64,000 bases of DNA from Legionella israelensis (GTDB taxonomy: Bacteria > Pseudomonadota > Gammaproteobacteria > Legionellales > Legionellaceae), in NCBI RefSeq assembly GCF_004571175.1, contig NZ_CP038273.1, positions 2,108,001 through 2,172,000 of the forward strand. Reading direction: 5' to 3'. Position numbers and translations under genes: made by a program. Below are positions 36,311 to 46,476 of this stretch, piece by piece (within the stretch, counting starts at the first letter, position 1; every line of letters starts with the position of its first letter). The notes beneath the pieces are model-generated. The model searched no databases. It was not told the origin of the DNA and was given only the letters and a program-made list of their open reading frames with translations.

Positions 36311-38562
36311 AGCATGTTCTGTTGGTTGGTAATCCTAACAGTGGTAAAACCACTTTATTCAATGCACTGACCGGTGATAACCAGCGCATAGGCAACTGGC
36401 CAGGCGTGACCGTTGAAAAGAAAACCGGTTTTTTTCAATGCAACAAGCAAACCTTGCAAATTACGGATCTGCCTGGTGTTTATTCATTGGCGGTGAATCA
36501 TGATGCAGTCAGCCAGGATGAGCAAATTGCTGCACAAGCGATTTTAGACCTCAAAGCTGACTGCATAATTAATGTGGTTGATGCTTGTCATCTGGAGCGG
36601 CACTTGTACTTAACCAGTCAGCTCATTGAACTGGGACGCCCTTTAATCCTCGTTCTTAACATGATGGACATCGCTGAGCAACGAGGGATTCATATTGATA
36701 CAAAAGCTTTATCCAGAGCCTTAAATCTTCCTGTTTTAGGCATTCAGGCCCATAAACAAATTGGCCTGAATGCCCTTTATGAAGCACTGCAAAATAGCCC
36801 GCCAAAACCCGCTGGCTTTTCATTAAAACCCTTTTTACCGCAAAGACTTGAGAACAAGCTTGTTCATTTAAAGAAACAATTCTCAGCAAAGGGCATCGAT
36901 GCCGATCTGGCTCATTATTACGCCTGTCGTTGGCTGGAAGGGGATAGCCGTTCTGCCATCAAAGATAGGCTTATTTTTAATATTCTCGATGTTGGTCAGG
37001 ACGATGATGATATTTTGATGGCCGATGCAAGATATGCTTCTATTCACCAAATCGTACAAGAAGTGCAGCGCAAAAAAAGCGACATGAGTGATTTTGTAAC
37101 TGCAAGAATCGATCGCATTGTATTACATCGATTTTGGGGAATACCTATTTTTTTAGGTATGATGTATCTGATGTTTTTATTTGCCATAAATATCGGCGGA
37201 GCCTTTCAGGATTTTTTTGACATCAGTACCGATGCGATTTTTGTGCAGGGAACAGCCTGGTTATTGTATAGCTTGTCCATGCCAAACTGGCTTATTGCCA
37301 TTTTAGCCAATGGAGTAGGCAAAGGCATTAACACCACATTAACGTTTATTCCTGTCATTGCTTCCATGTTTTTCTTTTTGTCATTGCTCGAAGCCTCAGG
37401 TTACATGGCCCGCGCTGCCTTTGTGGTTGACAAGCTGATGCGTCTTCTTGGATTGCCCGGAAAATCCTTTGTTCCGATGATCGTTGGGTTTGGCTGCAAT
37501 GTTCCGGCCATTATGGCTGCCAGAACCTTGGATTCTGAACGTGACAGAAGATTAACCATCATGATGAGTCCTTTTATGTCATGCAGTGCGCGGCTGGCCA
37601 TCTATACAGTGTTTGTCGCAGCCTTTTTCCCCGTCGGGGGGCAGAACATTGTTTTTTCATTGTACTTGATAGGTATATTGATGGCCGTTTTGACCGGTTT
37701 TATGTTAAGAAAAACCCATTTTCAGGGACAATCTTCACCTCTTATCCTGGAATTGCCAGCTTACCATAAACCCTCCCTGCGCCGGTTGTTTAAAGAAACC
37801 AAAGTTCGTTTGAATTTTTTTGTTCTACGTGCTGGGAAATTAATTATTCCAATTTGTATTTTGTTAGGTGCTTTAAATGCCATCATGCTTGATGGAAGCA
37901 TTAATAGTGGAGAGGCGAGCTCCCAATCGTTATTATCCTTAATGGGGAAATGGTTGACGCCGATGTTTGCTCCTATGGGGCTCAGTCAGGATAACTGGCC
38001 GGCTACCGTCGGATTGCTGACCGGAATGCTGGCTAAGGAAGTGGTGGTGGGGTCGTTGAATTCGTTATATGCACAAGTCGGACACTTCAGTCAAATGGCA
38101 GTCACTCACTTCAATTTATGGGGAAGTCTTAAGGAAGCATTTTACTCTGTGCCTGAGAATTTTTCTTCTCTTGGAGAGGCGCTGCTTAATCCGATTCTTG
38201 CCAGCGCACCTGACAGCGAGCTGTCTCAATCCGTTTACGGTATGATGGCGCAGCGCTTCGATGGTCAGGCAGGTGCTTTTGCTTATTTGTTATTTATTTT
38301 ACTGTATATTCCCTGCGTGTCCACGATGGCGGTGATTCGTCAGGAAGCCAGTAAACGTCTGATGTGGTTATCTGTCATTTGGTCGTTTGTTCTTGCTTAC
38401 AGCCTATCGGTTGTCTTCTATCAGCTTGCCCGGTTTTCTGCTCATCCGCAGCAAAGTTTGTTATGGGTGCTGGCTATGTTTATGCTAATTGCTTTCTTTA
38501 TTGCCTTGATTCGTTTCAATAGACGCTTTAATGGAAATAATCATGTTATTAGCACTTCGTGA
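36307..38562 (+). CDS. feoB: Ferrous iron transport protein B
   Basis: 751-residue inner-membrane Fe(II) transporter with a cytosolic G domain. G1 is GNPNSGKTTLF, G2/G3 includes LPGVYSL and G4 is LNMMDIA. A helical regulatory region (~170-270) is followed by the membrane part, with two Gate domains (GFGCNVPAIMAARTL with a conserved Cys, and GMLAKEVVVGSLN) and roughly ten membrane segments. The start at 36307 overlaps the feoA stop. L. pneumophila FeoB is known to support growth at low iron. Confidence 0.97.
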   Translation: MKHVLLVGNPNSGKTTLFNALTGDNQRIGNWPGVTVEKKTGFFQCNKQTLQITDLPGVYSLAVNHDAVSQDEQIAAQAILDLKADCIINVVDACHLERHLYLTSQLIELGRPLILVLNMMDIAEQRGIHIDTKALSRALNLPVLGIQAHKQIGLNALYEALQNSPPKPAGFSLKPFLPQRLENKLVHLKKQFSAKGIDADLAHYYACRWLEGDSRSAIKDRLIFNILDVGQDDDDILMADARYASIHQIVQEVQRKKSDMSDFVTARIDRIVLHRFWGIPIFLGMMYLMFLFAINIGGAFQDFFDISTDAIFVQGTAWLLYSLSMPNWLIAILANGVGKGINTTLTFIPVIASMFFFLSLLEASGYMARAAFVVDKLMRLLGLPGKSFVPMIVGFGCNVPAIMAARTLDSERDRRLTIMMSPFMSCSARLAIYTVFVAAFFPVGGQNIVFSLYLIGILMAVLTGFMLRKTHFQGQSSPLILELPAYHKPSLRRLFKETKVRLNFFVLRAGKLIIPICILLGALNAIMLDGSINSGEASSQSLLSLMGKWLTPMFAPMGLSQDNWPATVGLLTGMLAKEVVVGSLNSLYAQVGHFSQMAVTHFNLWGSLKEAFYSVPENFSSLGEALLNPILASAPDSELSQSVYGMMAQRFDGQAGAFAYLLFILLYIPCVSTMAVIRQEASKRLMWLSVIWSFVLAYSLSVVFYQLARFSAHPQQSLLWVLAMFMLIAFFIALIRFNRRFNGNNHVISTS

Positions 38563-38755
38563 TTTTATTCAAAGGGAGAAAATGGTCAGTTCTGAGCAAA
38601 TGACACGAGCATTTCAAATCGATGAAATGGCACTTAAGCCTATGCTTGAATTTTGGTTAAGAAAAGGGATTATTAAAAAATGTCAGCCTCAGGTGAGTTG
38701 TAAAAGCCGTTGTTCGCGTTGCAGAATGCCTCCTGAATACTATCAAATATGTTGA
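38543..38755 (+). CDS. feoC: FeoC-like winged-helix protein with Cys cluster
   Basis: 70-residue protein overlapping the feoB 3' end by 20 bases. A winged-helix N-terminal half (MLLALRDFIQ through FWLRKGIIKKC) is followed by a short Cys-rich tail with Cys in KKCQ, VSCK, SRCSRC and YQIC, which may bind an Fe-S cluster as in other FeoC proteins. FeoC controls FeoB stability or activity in enterobacteria. The start is taken at 38543; 38531 in the same frame is possible. Confidence 0.8.
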   Translation: MLLALRDFIQREKMVSSEQMTRAFQIDEMALKPMLEFWLRKGIIKKCQPQVSCKSRCSRCRMPPEYYQIC

Positions 38756-38855
38756 ATTTACGCTTTTTTTACCTTGCAAACGTCCCTCTGTCGTGATTGA
38801 TGGATGAAATTGGGCTAAGATAATAAATATTACCGATAAGTCGTTGGGCTACAGA

Positions 38856-39482
38856 ATGGCAGATGAATCCGATAATTCTCAACCTGGTATAAAAGAAGTT
38901 TCTGAGTCGCTCAGAAAAGAATGGATGCTGGAAGATCTTAACGACCCGGCAAAATTACTTGAGCGCGTGTATTTGCTATGGGCTCACTGGTCTGACTTTC
39001 ATTTATATATAGTTACACCCAGTATTGATCCCATTACACCACCTTTAATAGTCAAGCCCGAACAACTGGGTAGCGAGGGAGAACAGGAATTTGTTTATGA
39101 TATCCATGATCATGGTCATAAGCTGTCCACATCTAAAAGCGCTGATATGTTCAGTGCCGGGATGTCTATGTGCAAATTGTACTATACCATTGAAAAGATG
39201 ATTTCCATGCTGGTCGATCGATTGAAATCCGGTGGTATTGACCCTGAAACGGAAGTTCAGGTGGCCTTTCACGGGCATGAATTAGCACAAAGAAAGGCTT
39301 TTGAGTCCATTATTAACCTCTCTTATAATGTGGTGGTGACTAACTTCAATCCTGGTGTTTGGGGTGAACGGTATCTGGAGACAGTTAAAAGACTGGCTGA
39401 TAAAGGTTATGGATACCCACCCGAGGCGCCGCGAGATTCCTACAAACAACACCATGGGGCTGCGCCAGCCATCAAGCGATAG
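38856..39482 (+). CDS. lvgA: Dot/Icm coupling-complex adaptor LvgA
   Basis: 208 residues from the ATG at 38856, the length I recall for LvgA, a virulence factor that joins IcmS in the DotL-based type IV coupling complex and helps select effectors. It is a soluble alpha/beta protein with YLLWAHWSDFHLYIVTPS, DIHDHGHKLSTSKSADMF, SMCKLYYTIEKMISMLVDRL and FNPGVWGERYLETVKRLADK. Its position beside sdhCDAB matches L. pneumophila, where lvgA lies close to the sdh genes. The assignment rests on recalled length, sequence feel and synteny. Confidence 0.72.
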   Translation: MADESDNSQPGIKEVSESLRKEWMLEDLNDPAKLLERVYLLWAHWSDFHLYIVTPSIDPITPPLIVKPEQLGSEGEQEFVYDIHDHGHKLSTSKSADMFSAGMSMCKLYYTIEKMISMLVDRLKSGGIDPETEVQVAFHGHELAQRKAFESIINLSYNVVVTNFNPGVWGERYLETVKRLADKGYGYPPEAPRDSYKQHHGAAPAIKR

Positions 39483-39494
39483 TATGCAATCTTT

Positions 39495-39872
39495 TTAAAT
39501 CAGGATTAATGTTGTTTTACTCCAGCTCCTTAACAAAGAGGCTGGAGTCTTTCGGCAGAAAGGTGCAACAAACAGTGCTGGCCAATAAAGAACCAGTCTT
39601 AATGTAACCTGAACAGCAGTCAGAGGCCCTGATTTACAGGAGATGAGCCTGATTCGCCATGCCCGCATGCCTAAGGTTTGTCCTCCATATTTCACTGAAT
39701 AATAATAGTAACTGTAAAAAATAAGAATGAGACTAAGTTGATACCATAAACTATGCGGAGGAATTACCTTGCCTTGGCGTAAGGCAAGACAGAAGGCAGT
39801 AAAAGTCAATGCCAATGTCACTGCAATAAAAAAATCATAGCATTGAGCACATACGTATTTGATATAAAACAT
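39495..39872 (-). CDS. RDD family membrane protein
   Basis: 125-residue membrane protein with three hydrophobic segments (about 12-30, 45-60 and 90-108) and the RDD-family loop YGGQTLGMRAWRIRL. The first motif is YDFFIAVTLALTF. RDD proteins may act as small transporters; no substrate can be named. It converges on lvgA, with 12 bases between stop codons. Confidence 0.82.
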   Translation of the reverse strand: MFYIKYVCAQCYDFFIAVTLALTFTAFCLALRQGKVIPPHSLWYQLSLILIFYSYYYYSVKYGGQTLGMRAWRIRLISCKSGPLTAVQVTLRLVLYWPALFVAPFCRKTPASLLRSWSKTTLILI

Positions 39873-40221
39873 TTTTTTGCAGTTCCAGGTAGCTGAGTTA
39901 ACCGTATTTTAATTCATTGTGCTTTTAAGGTTTTCCCGTGTCATGAAATTGGAAAAAACGATTAAAATATTTACGAACTGGTCAAGAAAGGCCGAATTTG
40001 CACAACGGATTAATCGTTCTCGTATAAGCGGCAAAGTACCTGCAATTTTTCTTAAGTATTCATCGTCAACAGCATTCCACAAAATCATCTAGGTTACAAA
40101 CTTTTCGTGTTCATTTCAGAATGATATACTTCTTTTTTTCTTTACTGTCATAATCCATTAAACACATTCCATTGAGTTGTGTTATATTTACGACTTTTCA
40201 CGCAGAAGGAAGAAGAATATT
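39873..40221. other. Intergenic region upstream of sdhC
   Basis: About 350 bases holding the promoter for the sdh operon. A 49-codon open frame (39943-40092) has a basic helix-turn-helix-like centre (RKAEFAQRINRSRISGKVP) but no good ribosome site, so I do not call it a gene. No repeat or RNA gene was recognised. Confidence 0.5.
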
Positions 40222-40605
40222 GTGAATGAAAAAAGACCGGTTAATCTTGCTTTATTGACCTTAAAGTATCCTCCTATGGCCATAGCGTCTATCCTGCACA
40301 GGATATCCGGGATTGTGCTTTTTTTATTAATGCCTGCCGTACTTTATTTTCTGGCCAAGTCATTATCTTCTGAAGAAGCTTTCCATGAGACACAGAGCTT
40401 ATTGGCTCAACTGCACTGGAAGTTGCTGCTATGGGCTTTTTGCGCAGCTTTGATTTATCACTTGCTGGCAGGAATACGTCATATGGTAATGGACTTGGGC
40501 TTTGGTGAAAGCCTGGAAGCTGGTCGCAACAGTGCCTTGGCCGTTATTATTCTCACCATTATATTAACAATATTACTGGGACTCTGGATATGGTTAGCAA
40601 TGTGA
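40222..40605 (+). CDS. sdhC: Succinate dehydrogenase cytochrome b556 subunit
   Basis: 127-residue membrane anchor of complex II with three helices. It begins MNEKRPVNLALLTLKYPPMAI and contains SILHRISGIVLFLLMP and LLAGIRHMVMDLGFGE, where the heme-ligating and quinone-site His/Arg residues lie. The start is the GTG at 40222 behind AAGGAAG; upstream in-frame codons lack support. It overlaps sdhD by 16 bases. Confidence 0.95.
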   Translation: MNEKRPVNLALLTLKYPPMAIASILHRISGIVLFLLMPAVLYFLAKSLSSEEAFHETQSLLAQLHWKLLLWAFCAALIYHLLAGIRHMVMDLGFGESLEAGRNSALAVIILTIILTILLGLWIWLAM

Positions 40606-40937
40606 CCAGTTTGACTGGCAATGGTTTAAAAGATTGGTTAATTCAAAGAATTACCGCAGTTTATTTTGCTGTATATTCCTTAGTGGTAGTCTTTTATTTA
40701 TTATTAAAACCTCAATTGCAATACAGTGAATGGCATGCCCTGTTTGCAAACACCTGGTTTGAAATTGCCACTATTATTGCGCTTATTACTTTGACCTTGC
40801 ATGCCTGGATTGGTGTGTGGACCGTTACCACAGATTATATAAAATCAACGGCGCTGAGAATTTCCGTCCAATTATTCATCGTTTTATGGTTATCGGCTCA
40901 GTTTATCTGGGGTCTGATGATCGTTTGGGGGCAATGA
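40590..40937 (+). CDS. sdhD: Succinate dehydrogenase hydrophobic membrane anchor
   Basis: 115-residue second anchor subunit with three membrane helices and the motif [30 protein letters not shown] carries the heme-proximal His and a quinone-site segment. It begins within sdhC and ends next to the sdhA start. Confidence 0.94.
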   Translation: MVSNVTSLTGNGLKDWLIQRITAVYFAVYSLVVVFYLLLKPQLQYSEWHALFANTWFEIATIIALITLTLHAWIGVWTVTTDYIKSTALRISVQLFIVLWLSAQFIWGLMIVWGQ

Positions 40938-40939
40938 GC

Positions 40940-42712
40940 ATGGCATTTCCACGTAATAAATTTGATGCAGTCATCATTGGTGCCGGAGGCGCAGGAATGC
41001 GTGCTGCACTTCAGTTGGCCAATTCCGGCATGAAAGTGGCCTTATTATCCAAAGTTTTTCCTACTCGTTCACATACGGTATCGGCGCAAGGAGGGATAAC
41101 GGCAGCGCTGGGCAATGCCGATGAAGATGACTGGCGCTGGCACATGTATGACACTGTAAAAGGTGCTGACTATATTGGCGATCAGGAAAGTATCGAATAC
41201 TTATGTAAGACAGGCCCTGAAGCGGTTTATGAACTTGAACATATGGGGCTGCCTTTCTCCAGGATGGATAATGGTAAAATTTATCAGCGCCAGTTTGGTG
41301 GGCAATCCAAAAATTTTGGCGGTGAGCAGGCTGCCAGAACCTGTGCAGCAGCGGACAGAACCGGGCATGCTTTATTGCATACGCTCTATCAGCAGAATTT
41401 AAAGGCAAAAACGCATGTGTTTTCAGAATGGTATGCATTGGATTTCGTGAAAGATTCTCATGGCAGGATTGCCGGCGTGACAGCCTTATGCATTGAAACA
41501 GGTGAAATTGTCTTTTATCAGACTCGCGTTTGTATCATGGCAACCGGCGGCGCTGGCCGTATTTTCCAGTCGACCACAAACGCCCTTATCAATACCGGAG
41601 ATGGTTTTGGCATGGCGCTGCGTGCCGGTCTTCCCTTACAGGATATGGAAATGTGGCAGTTTCATCCTACAGGAATTGCTGGAGCAGGTGTCCTGGTGAC
41701 GGAAGGATGTCGCGGCGAGGGCGGTTATTTGATCAACAAAGATGGCGAACGCTTTATGGAACGTTACGCGCCCCGAGTAAAAGATTTGGCTTCGCGTGAT
41801 GTGGTTGCACGAGCCATGGCTTTGGAGATACGTGAGGGTAAAGGTTTTGATCCGGATGGCGTTGATCACGTAAAGTTAAAGCTGGATCATCTTGGGGCTG
41901 ATTTAATTACGTCCAGACTGCCCGGCATTCGTGAGTTATCCATGAAATTTGCTGGCGTTGACCCTGTGTATGAACCTATTCCGGTAGTGCCTACCTGCCA
42001 TTACAGCATGGGGGGTATTCCTACCAATATTCATGGCCAGGTGCTTACAAGGGATAATGGTAAAGATCAGGTTGTGGAAGGTTTGTATGCTGTAGGAGAA
42101 TGTGCCTGCGTCTCAGTTCACGGCGCCAATCGGTTAGGTGGCAATTCATTGCTTGATCTGGTGGTTTTTGGACGTGCTGCCGGGTTACACATTGAGCATT
42201 TATGGCAATCCAATCAATTGCCTGATATGCCTTATATTTCTGATGACAATATTGCTCCCTCCATGCAACGCTATGAACGCTGGGAAAATTCCAAAGAAGA
42301 CGGAGAAGATATAGCAAAACTGCAAAACGAAATGCAGCGTGTAATGCAACAGGATTTCGGCGTTTTCCGCAAGGGCGATGTCATGGAAGAAGGCTTGCAC
42401 AAATTACAGGATCTGCGTGAGCGTCTAATGCATGCTAAACTGGGTGATAAGAGCTCTGTATTTAATACAGAAAGAATTTCAGCGCTGGAACTGGATAATT
42501 TAATGGCAACTGCCTATGCCAGTGCTCAATCAGCTTTGGCAAGAACCGAAAGTCGTGGAGCGCACAGCCGTGAAGACTACCCTGAAAGGGACGATGAAAA
42601 CTGGATCAAACATACGCTTTATTTTGCTGAAGGCGATAGGATTAATTATCGACCGGTTAATACATCACCTAAACATATCGCGACTTTTGAGCCGAAAGAG
42701 CGCGTTTACTAG
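40940..42712 (+). CDS. sdhA: Succinate dehydrogenase flavoprotein subunit
   Basis: 590-residue FAD subunit that oxidises succinate to fumarate. It shows the dinucleotide fold [14 protein letters not shown], the FAD-attachment segment [17 protein letters not shown], the active-site block [23 protein letters not shown] and the C-terminal [14 protein letters not shown]. The start at 40940 stands eight bases after GGGGG (40927-40931); the ATG at 40934, overlapping the sdhD stop, is equally in frame. Third gene of sdhCDAB. Confidence 0.97.
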   Translation: MAFPRNKFDAVIIGAGGAGMRAALQLANSGMKVALLSKVFPTRSHTVSAQGGITAALGNADEDDWRWHMYDTVKGADYIGDQESIEYLCKTGPEAVYELEHMGLPFSRMDNGKIYQRQFGGQSKNFGGEQAARTCAAADRTGHALLHTLYQQNLKAKTHVFSEWYALDFVKDSHGRIAGVTALCIETGEIVFYQTRVCIMATGGAGRIFQSTTNALINTGDGFGMALRAGLPLQDMEMWQFHPTGIAGAGVLVTEGCRGEGGYLINKDGERFMERYAPRVKDLASRDVVARAMALEIREGKGFDPDGVDHVKLKLDHLGADLITSRLPGIRELSMKFAGVDPVYEPIPVVPTCHYSMGGIPTNIHGQVLTRDNGKDQVVEGLYAVGECACVSVHGANRLGGNSLLDLVVFGRAAGLHIEHLWQSNQLPDMPYISDDNIAPSMQRYERWENSKEDGEDIAKLQNEMQRVMQQDFGVFRKGDVMEEGLHKLQDLRERLMHAKLGDKSSVFNTERISALELDNLMATAYASAQSALARTESRGAHSREDYPERDDENWIKHTLYFAEGDRINYRPVNTSPKHIATFEPKERVY

Positions 42713-42724
42713 AGAGGATATTCC

Positions 42725-43450
42725 ATGGCTGATACAAAGACTCTGAGCCTTTCTATTTATCGATATAATCCGGAAAAAAAGGATGCGAAACCTTATATGC
42801 AGGATTATGAAATAAGCATTCCAGCTAAAAGTGACCCTATGCTGTTGACCTTGCTTGAACGTCTTAAGGCAGAGCAGGACAATACCATTGCTTACCGGCG
42901 CTCCTGTCGTGAAGGTGTTTGTGGTTCAGATGGTATGAATATTAATGGCACCAACGCCCTGGCCTGCGTGACATCCTTGTCGCATCTTAAGACCGACAGA
43001 ATTGTGATCCGCCCTTTGCCGGGTTTTCCTGTGATTCGCGATTTAGTGGTGGATATGAGTCAGTTTTACCAGCAATATGAGCGAATAGAACCCTACTTGC
43101 AAAACGAAGAGGAACCGCCAGCACGTGAACGTCTGCAATCGCCAGAAGAACGGGCTAAGCTGGACGGTTTATACGAATGTATTTTGTGTGCTTGTTGCAC
43201 AAGTTCTTGCCCTTCATACTGGTGGAATCCTGACAAATTTGTCGGACCGGCCGGTCTTTTGCAGGCAAGACGTTTTTTGGCAGACAGCCGTGATAGCGCT
43301 ACTTTGCATCGTTTGGATAATTTACAGGATCCATTCAGCGTATTTCGTTGTCGTTCAATTATGAATTGCACGTATGTCTGCCCGAAGGGACTCAATCCAA
43401 CGCAAGCGATAGCTGAAATTCGCAAGCAAATGTTGAACCAGGAAACTTAA
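42725..43450 (+). CDS. sdhB: Succinate dehydrogenase iron-sulfur subunit
   Basis: 241-residue electron-transfer subunit carrying [2Fe-2S], [4Fe-4S] and [3Fe-4S] clusters. The Cys motifs are seen in order: SCREGVCGSD with a later CVTS for the first, CILCACCTSSCPSYWW for the second, and CRSIMNCTYVCPKGLNP for the third. Twelve bases after sdhA. Confidence 0.97.
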   Translation: MADTKTLSLSIYRYNPEKKDAKPYMQDYEISIPAKSDPMLLTLLERLKAEQDNTIAYRRSCREGVCGSDGMNINGTNALACVTSLSHLKTDRIVIRPLPGFPVIRDLVVDMSQFYQQYERIEPYLQNEEEPPARERLQSPEERAKLDGLYECILCACCTSSCPSYWWNPDKFVGPAGLLQARRFLADSRDSATLHRLDNLQDPFSVFRCRSIMNCTYVCPKGLNPTQAIAEIRKQMLNQET

Positions 43451-43552
43451 TTAAATTTTCTTGTTGCTTTCAAATTAGAATTTGTGTCGGCTTTCTGGTT
43501 AAGAAAACAAACGCTGTCCCTGATTTGAAGCAGACCCTTTGGAGAAAGACTA

Positions 43553-46354
43553 ATGAGCAGCAGTGATCTGCAAAAACAGTGGGCATCCTCCTATTTATCT
43601 GGAGGAAGCATGGGCTATGTTGACGCCTTATATGAAGATTATCTTAATGATCCTGATTCCGTGTCTGAAGATTGGCGCAACATTTTTGATAAGCTTCCAA
43701 AAACGGGTACAAGTGAAGTATCGCACCGGGAAATACGCAATCATTTTTTAAAAATGGCTGATAAAAGACCGGTTCAGATGACTGAATCCAGAGACAGCAA
43801 GCAATATCAGGTGGCTCATCTTATCAATGCTTACAGAGCACAAGGGCACCATGCAGCAAGGCTTGATCCTCTGGGCATGGCTGAAAGAGTACATGTCCCG
43901 AATCTTGAACTGGATTATCATCAATTGCCTGAAAAAAATCTGGATCAAAAATTTTTTGCCGGCCATAGTTTTAATGGCCCGGAAATGACACTGCGTGAAA
44001 TCCTGCATGCTCTTCGTGATACTTATTGTCGAAGTATAGGCATTGAATACATGCATATTTCCAGCAATGAAGAGACAGAATGGCTACAGGAAAGAATGGA
44101 ATCTGTTCGTGGCCTTCCTCAATATGATGATGATAAAAAGCTGACTATTCTCAAGGATTTAATTGCTGCTGATGGTATGGAACGCTATCTTGGAACTCGC
44201 TATGTGGGTCAAAAACGCTTTTCACTGGAGGGCGGGGATTCTTTTATACCTATGCTGAAAGAAATTATCAGGCGTGGTGCAGACGTGGGTGTAGAAGAAA
44301 TCGTCATTGGCATGGCGCATCGTGGTCGTCTGAATGTTCTTGTGAATGTGTTGGGTAAAGAGCCTAATCAGTTATTCCAGGAGTTTGAAGGCAAGGTCAA
44401 ATCGGACAGAACGGGCGATGTAAAATATCACATGGGCTTTTCATCGGATTTAAGAACAGAATCGAACAAAATCATCCACGTTGCTTTGGCATTTAACCCT
44501 TCTCATCTTGAAATCATAGGGCCTGTTGTTGAAGGTTCGGTTCGTTCAAGGCTTCGCCGTCGCGACGATCTGAAGAAAAAAAATAAAGTTGTGCCAGTGG
44601 TTGTTCATGGTGATGCCGCGTTCTCGGGCCAAGGTGTGGTGATGGAAACCTTCAATTTTTCCCAGGCTCGCGGTTACGGTACAGGCGGGACAGTGCACAT
44701 CGTCATTAATAATCAGATAGGATTTACCACCAGTAATCCGCTCGATGCCCGCTCTACGCTTTATTGTACAGACGTGGCAAAGATGGTTCAGGCACCGGTT
44801 ATTCATGTCAATGGTGATGATCCTGAAGCGGTCATTTTTGCGGCCCAGATTGCCCTCGACTTCAGGATGAGATTCAAGCGTGATATTGTAATTGATTTAG
44901 TATGTTATCGACGTCATGGACATAATGAAGCCGACGAACCTTCTGTAACTCAACCGATGATGTATAAAAAAATTAAAGAAAAACAACCTTTAAGAGATAT
45001 TTACGCAGCTCAACTTATTGATGCAGGACTGATCACACCAGAAAAAGTTGAGAAAATAACGGAAGACTATCGTGAGCGTCTCGATAGCGGCAAGTCGGTT
45101 GTCGACATCTATCAGGGTGATTATCAAGGAAAAATATCCATTGATTGGACACCCTATCTTAATGCTAAATGGACAGACAAAGCTGACACCACTATTACAA
45201 AAGAAGTGTTCGAAAAATTATCTGAACAACTGCATACTCTACCGGATGGTTTTGAATTACATTCTGTTGTCAAACGTTTGCTTAATGAACGTGAAAAAAT
45301 GACAAAAGGAGAAATACCCATGAACTGGGGATATGCTGAAACCATGGCTTATGCCAGTTTGCTTCATGAAGGATACGGCGTGCGCATATCCGGACAGGAT
45401 TCAGGCCGGGGTACTTTTGCTCACCGCCATGCCGTTTTGCATGACGCCAAAAATGGTGATGTCTACATACCCTTGGAAAAAACAGCCACTCATCCCTCTC
45501 GCTCTTTTGTAGTGATTGATTCAGTTCTGTCAGAAGAAGCAGTTTTGGCTTATGAATACGGTTATGCGGCCTCCGAACCACATTCTCTGGTGATTTGGGA
45601 AGCACAGTTTGGTGATTTTGCCAATAACGCCCAGGTCGTTATTGATCAATTTATCAGTTCAGGAGAGCAAAAATGGGGGCGCTTATGCGGCCTGACCATG
45701 TTCTTGCCTCATGGATATGAAGGCCAGGGACCTGAGCATTCATCCGCGCGCCTGGAACGCTTTATGCAATTGTGTGCACAGCACAATATGCAAGTATGCT
45801 CACCTTCCACACCTGCGCAAATTTTCCATCTTCTGCGTCGTCAGATGATTAGAAATTTTCGTAAGCCGCTTATTGTCATGACACCGAAAAGTCTCTTGCG
45901 TCATAAGCTTGCTGTTTCACCACTGGATGATTTATTTAATGGTAAGTTTCATAATGTGATCCCAGAAATTGATGATTTAAATGCGGAGAAAGTTGAAAAA
46001 GTGGTTTTATGTTGTGGTAAGGTTTATTATGACCTGTTGCAGAAAAGACGTGATGAGGAACTGGATAATGTGGCAATTATTCGAGTCGAGCAGCTATATC
46101 CATTTCCTAAAAAAGCATTAACGACTGAATTAAATAAATATTCTGCTGCTTCTAAGATTATCTGGTGCCAGGAAGAACCAAAGAATCAGGGAGTTTGGTT
46201 TTCTTCACAACATAATATTAAGGATTGTCTGCGCAAAGATCAGACATTACACTATGCCGGACGTGGATTCGCCGCAGCACCCGCTGTTGGTAGTCCGATT
46301 TTGCATGCGAAGCAACAAAAAGCGCTGGTTGAGGAAGCCTTGTTAGAACAATAA
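43553..46354 (+). CDS. sucA: 2-oxoglutarate dehydrogenase E1 component
   Basis: 933-residue thiamine-diphosphate enzyme that decarboxylates 2-oxoglutarate and transfers succinyl to the SucB lipoyl group. It opens with the E1o N-terminal segment (SSYLSGGSMGYVDALYEDY), then EGGDSFIPML, IGMAHRGRLNVLVNVLGK and the ThDP motif GDAAFSGQGVVMETFN..INNQIGFTT, ending with FEVEQLYPF-like IRVEQLYPFP. GGAGAAAG precedes the start. Follows sdhB by 102 bases. Confidence 0.97.
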   Translation: MSSSDLQKQWASSYLSGGSMGYVDALYEDYLNDPDSVSEDWRNIFDKLPKTGTSEVSHREIRNHFLKMADKRPVQMTESRDSKQYQVAHLINAYRAQGHHAARLDPLGMAERVHVPNLELDYHQLPEKNLDQKFFAGHSFNGPEMTLREILHALRDTYCRSIGIEYMHISSNEETEWLQERMESVRGLPQYDDDKKLTILKDLIAADGMERYLGTRYVGQKRFSLEGGDSFIPMLKEIIRRGADVGVEEIVIGMAHRGRLNVLVNVLGKEPNQLFQEFEGKVKSDRTGDVKYHMGFSSDLRTESNKIIHVALAFNPSHLEIIGPVVEGSVRSRLRRRDDLKKKNKVVPVVVHGDAAFSGQGVVMETFNFSQARGYGTGGTVHIVINNQIGFTTSNPLDARSTLYCTDVAKMVQAPVIHVNGDDPEAVIFAAQIALDFRMRFKRDIVIDLVCYRRHGHNEADEPSVTQPMMYKKIKEKQPLRDIYAAQLIDAGLITPEKVEKITEDYRERLDSGKSVVDIYQGDYQGKISIDWTPYLNAKWTDKADTTITKEVFEKLSEQLHTLPDGFELHSVVKRLLNEREKMTKGEIPMNWGYAETMAYASLLHEGYGVRISGQDSGRGTFAHRHAVLHDAKNGDVYIPLEKTATHPSRSFVVIDSVLSEEAVLAYEYGYAASEPHSLVIWEAQFGDFANNAQVVIDQFISSGEQKWGRLCGLTMFLPHGYEGQGPEHSSARLERFMQLCAQHNMQVCSPSTPAQIFHLLRRQMIRNFRKPLIVMTPKSLLRHKLAVSPLDDLFNGKFHNVIPEIDDLNAEKVEKVVLCCGKVYYDLLQKRRDEELDNVAIIRVEQLYPFPKKALTTELNKYSAASKIIWCQEEPKNQGVWFSSQHNIKDCLRKDQTLHYAGRGFAAAPAVGSPILHAKQQKALVEEALLEQ

Positions 46355-46476
46355 CCTGTTTTCGCTTATTTATAAATTGAGTTTTTATATGGTTTTTTTC
46401 TGCTTTTGCTTTTGTTTAAGGAGCCAATGAAAGCTCAATTTAGAATGGGGCGAAATAAAAATAAAGAAGGTATGCT

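Noticed and set aside
36307-38755. feoB and feoC considered as a fusion or frameshifted gene
   Set aside because: Frames differ and both proteins have normal ends; the 20-base overlap is ordinary operon coupling.
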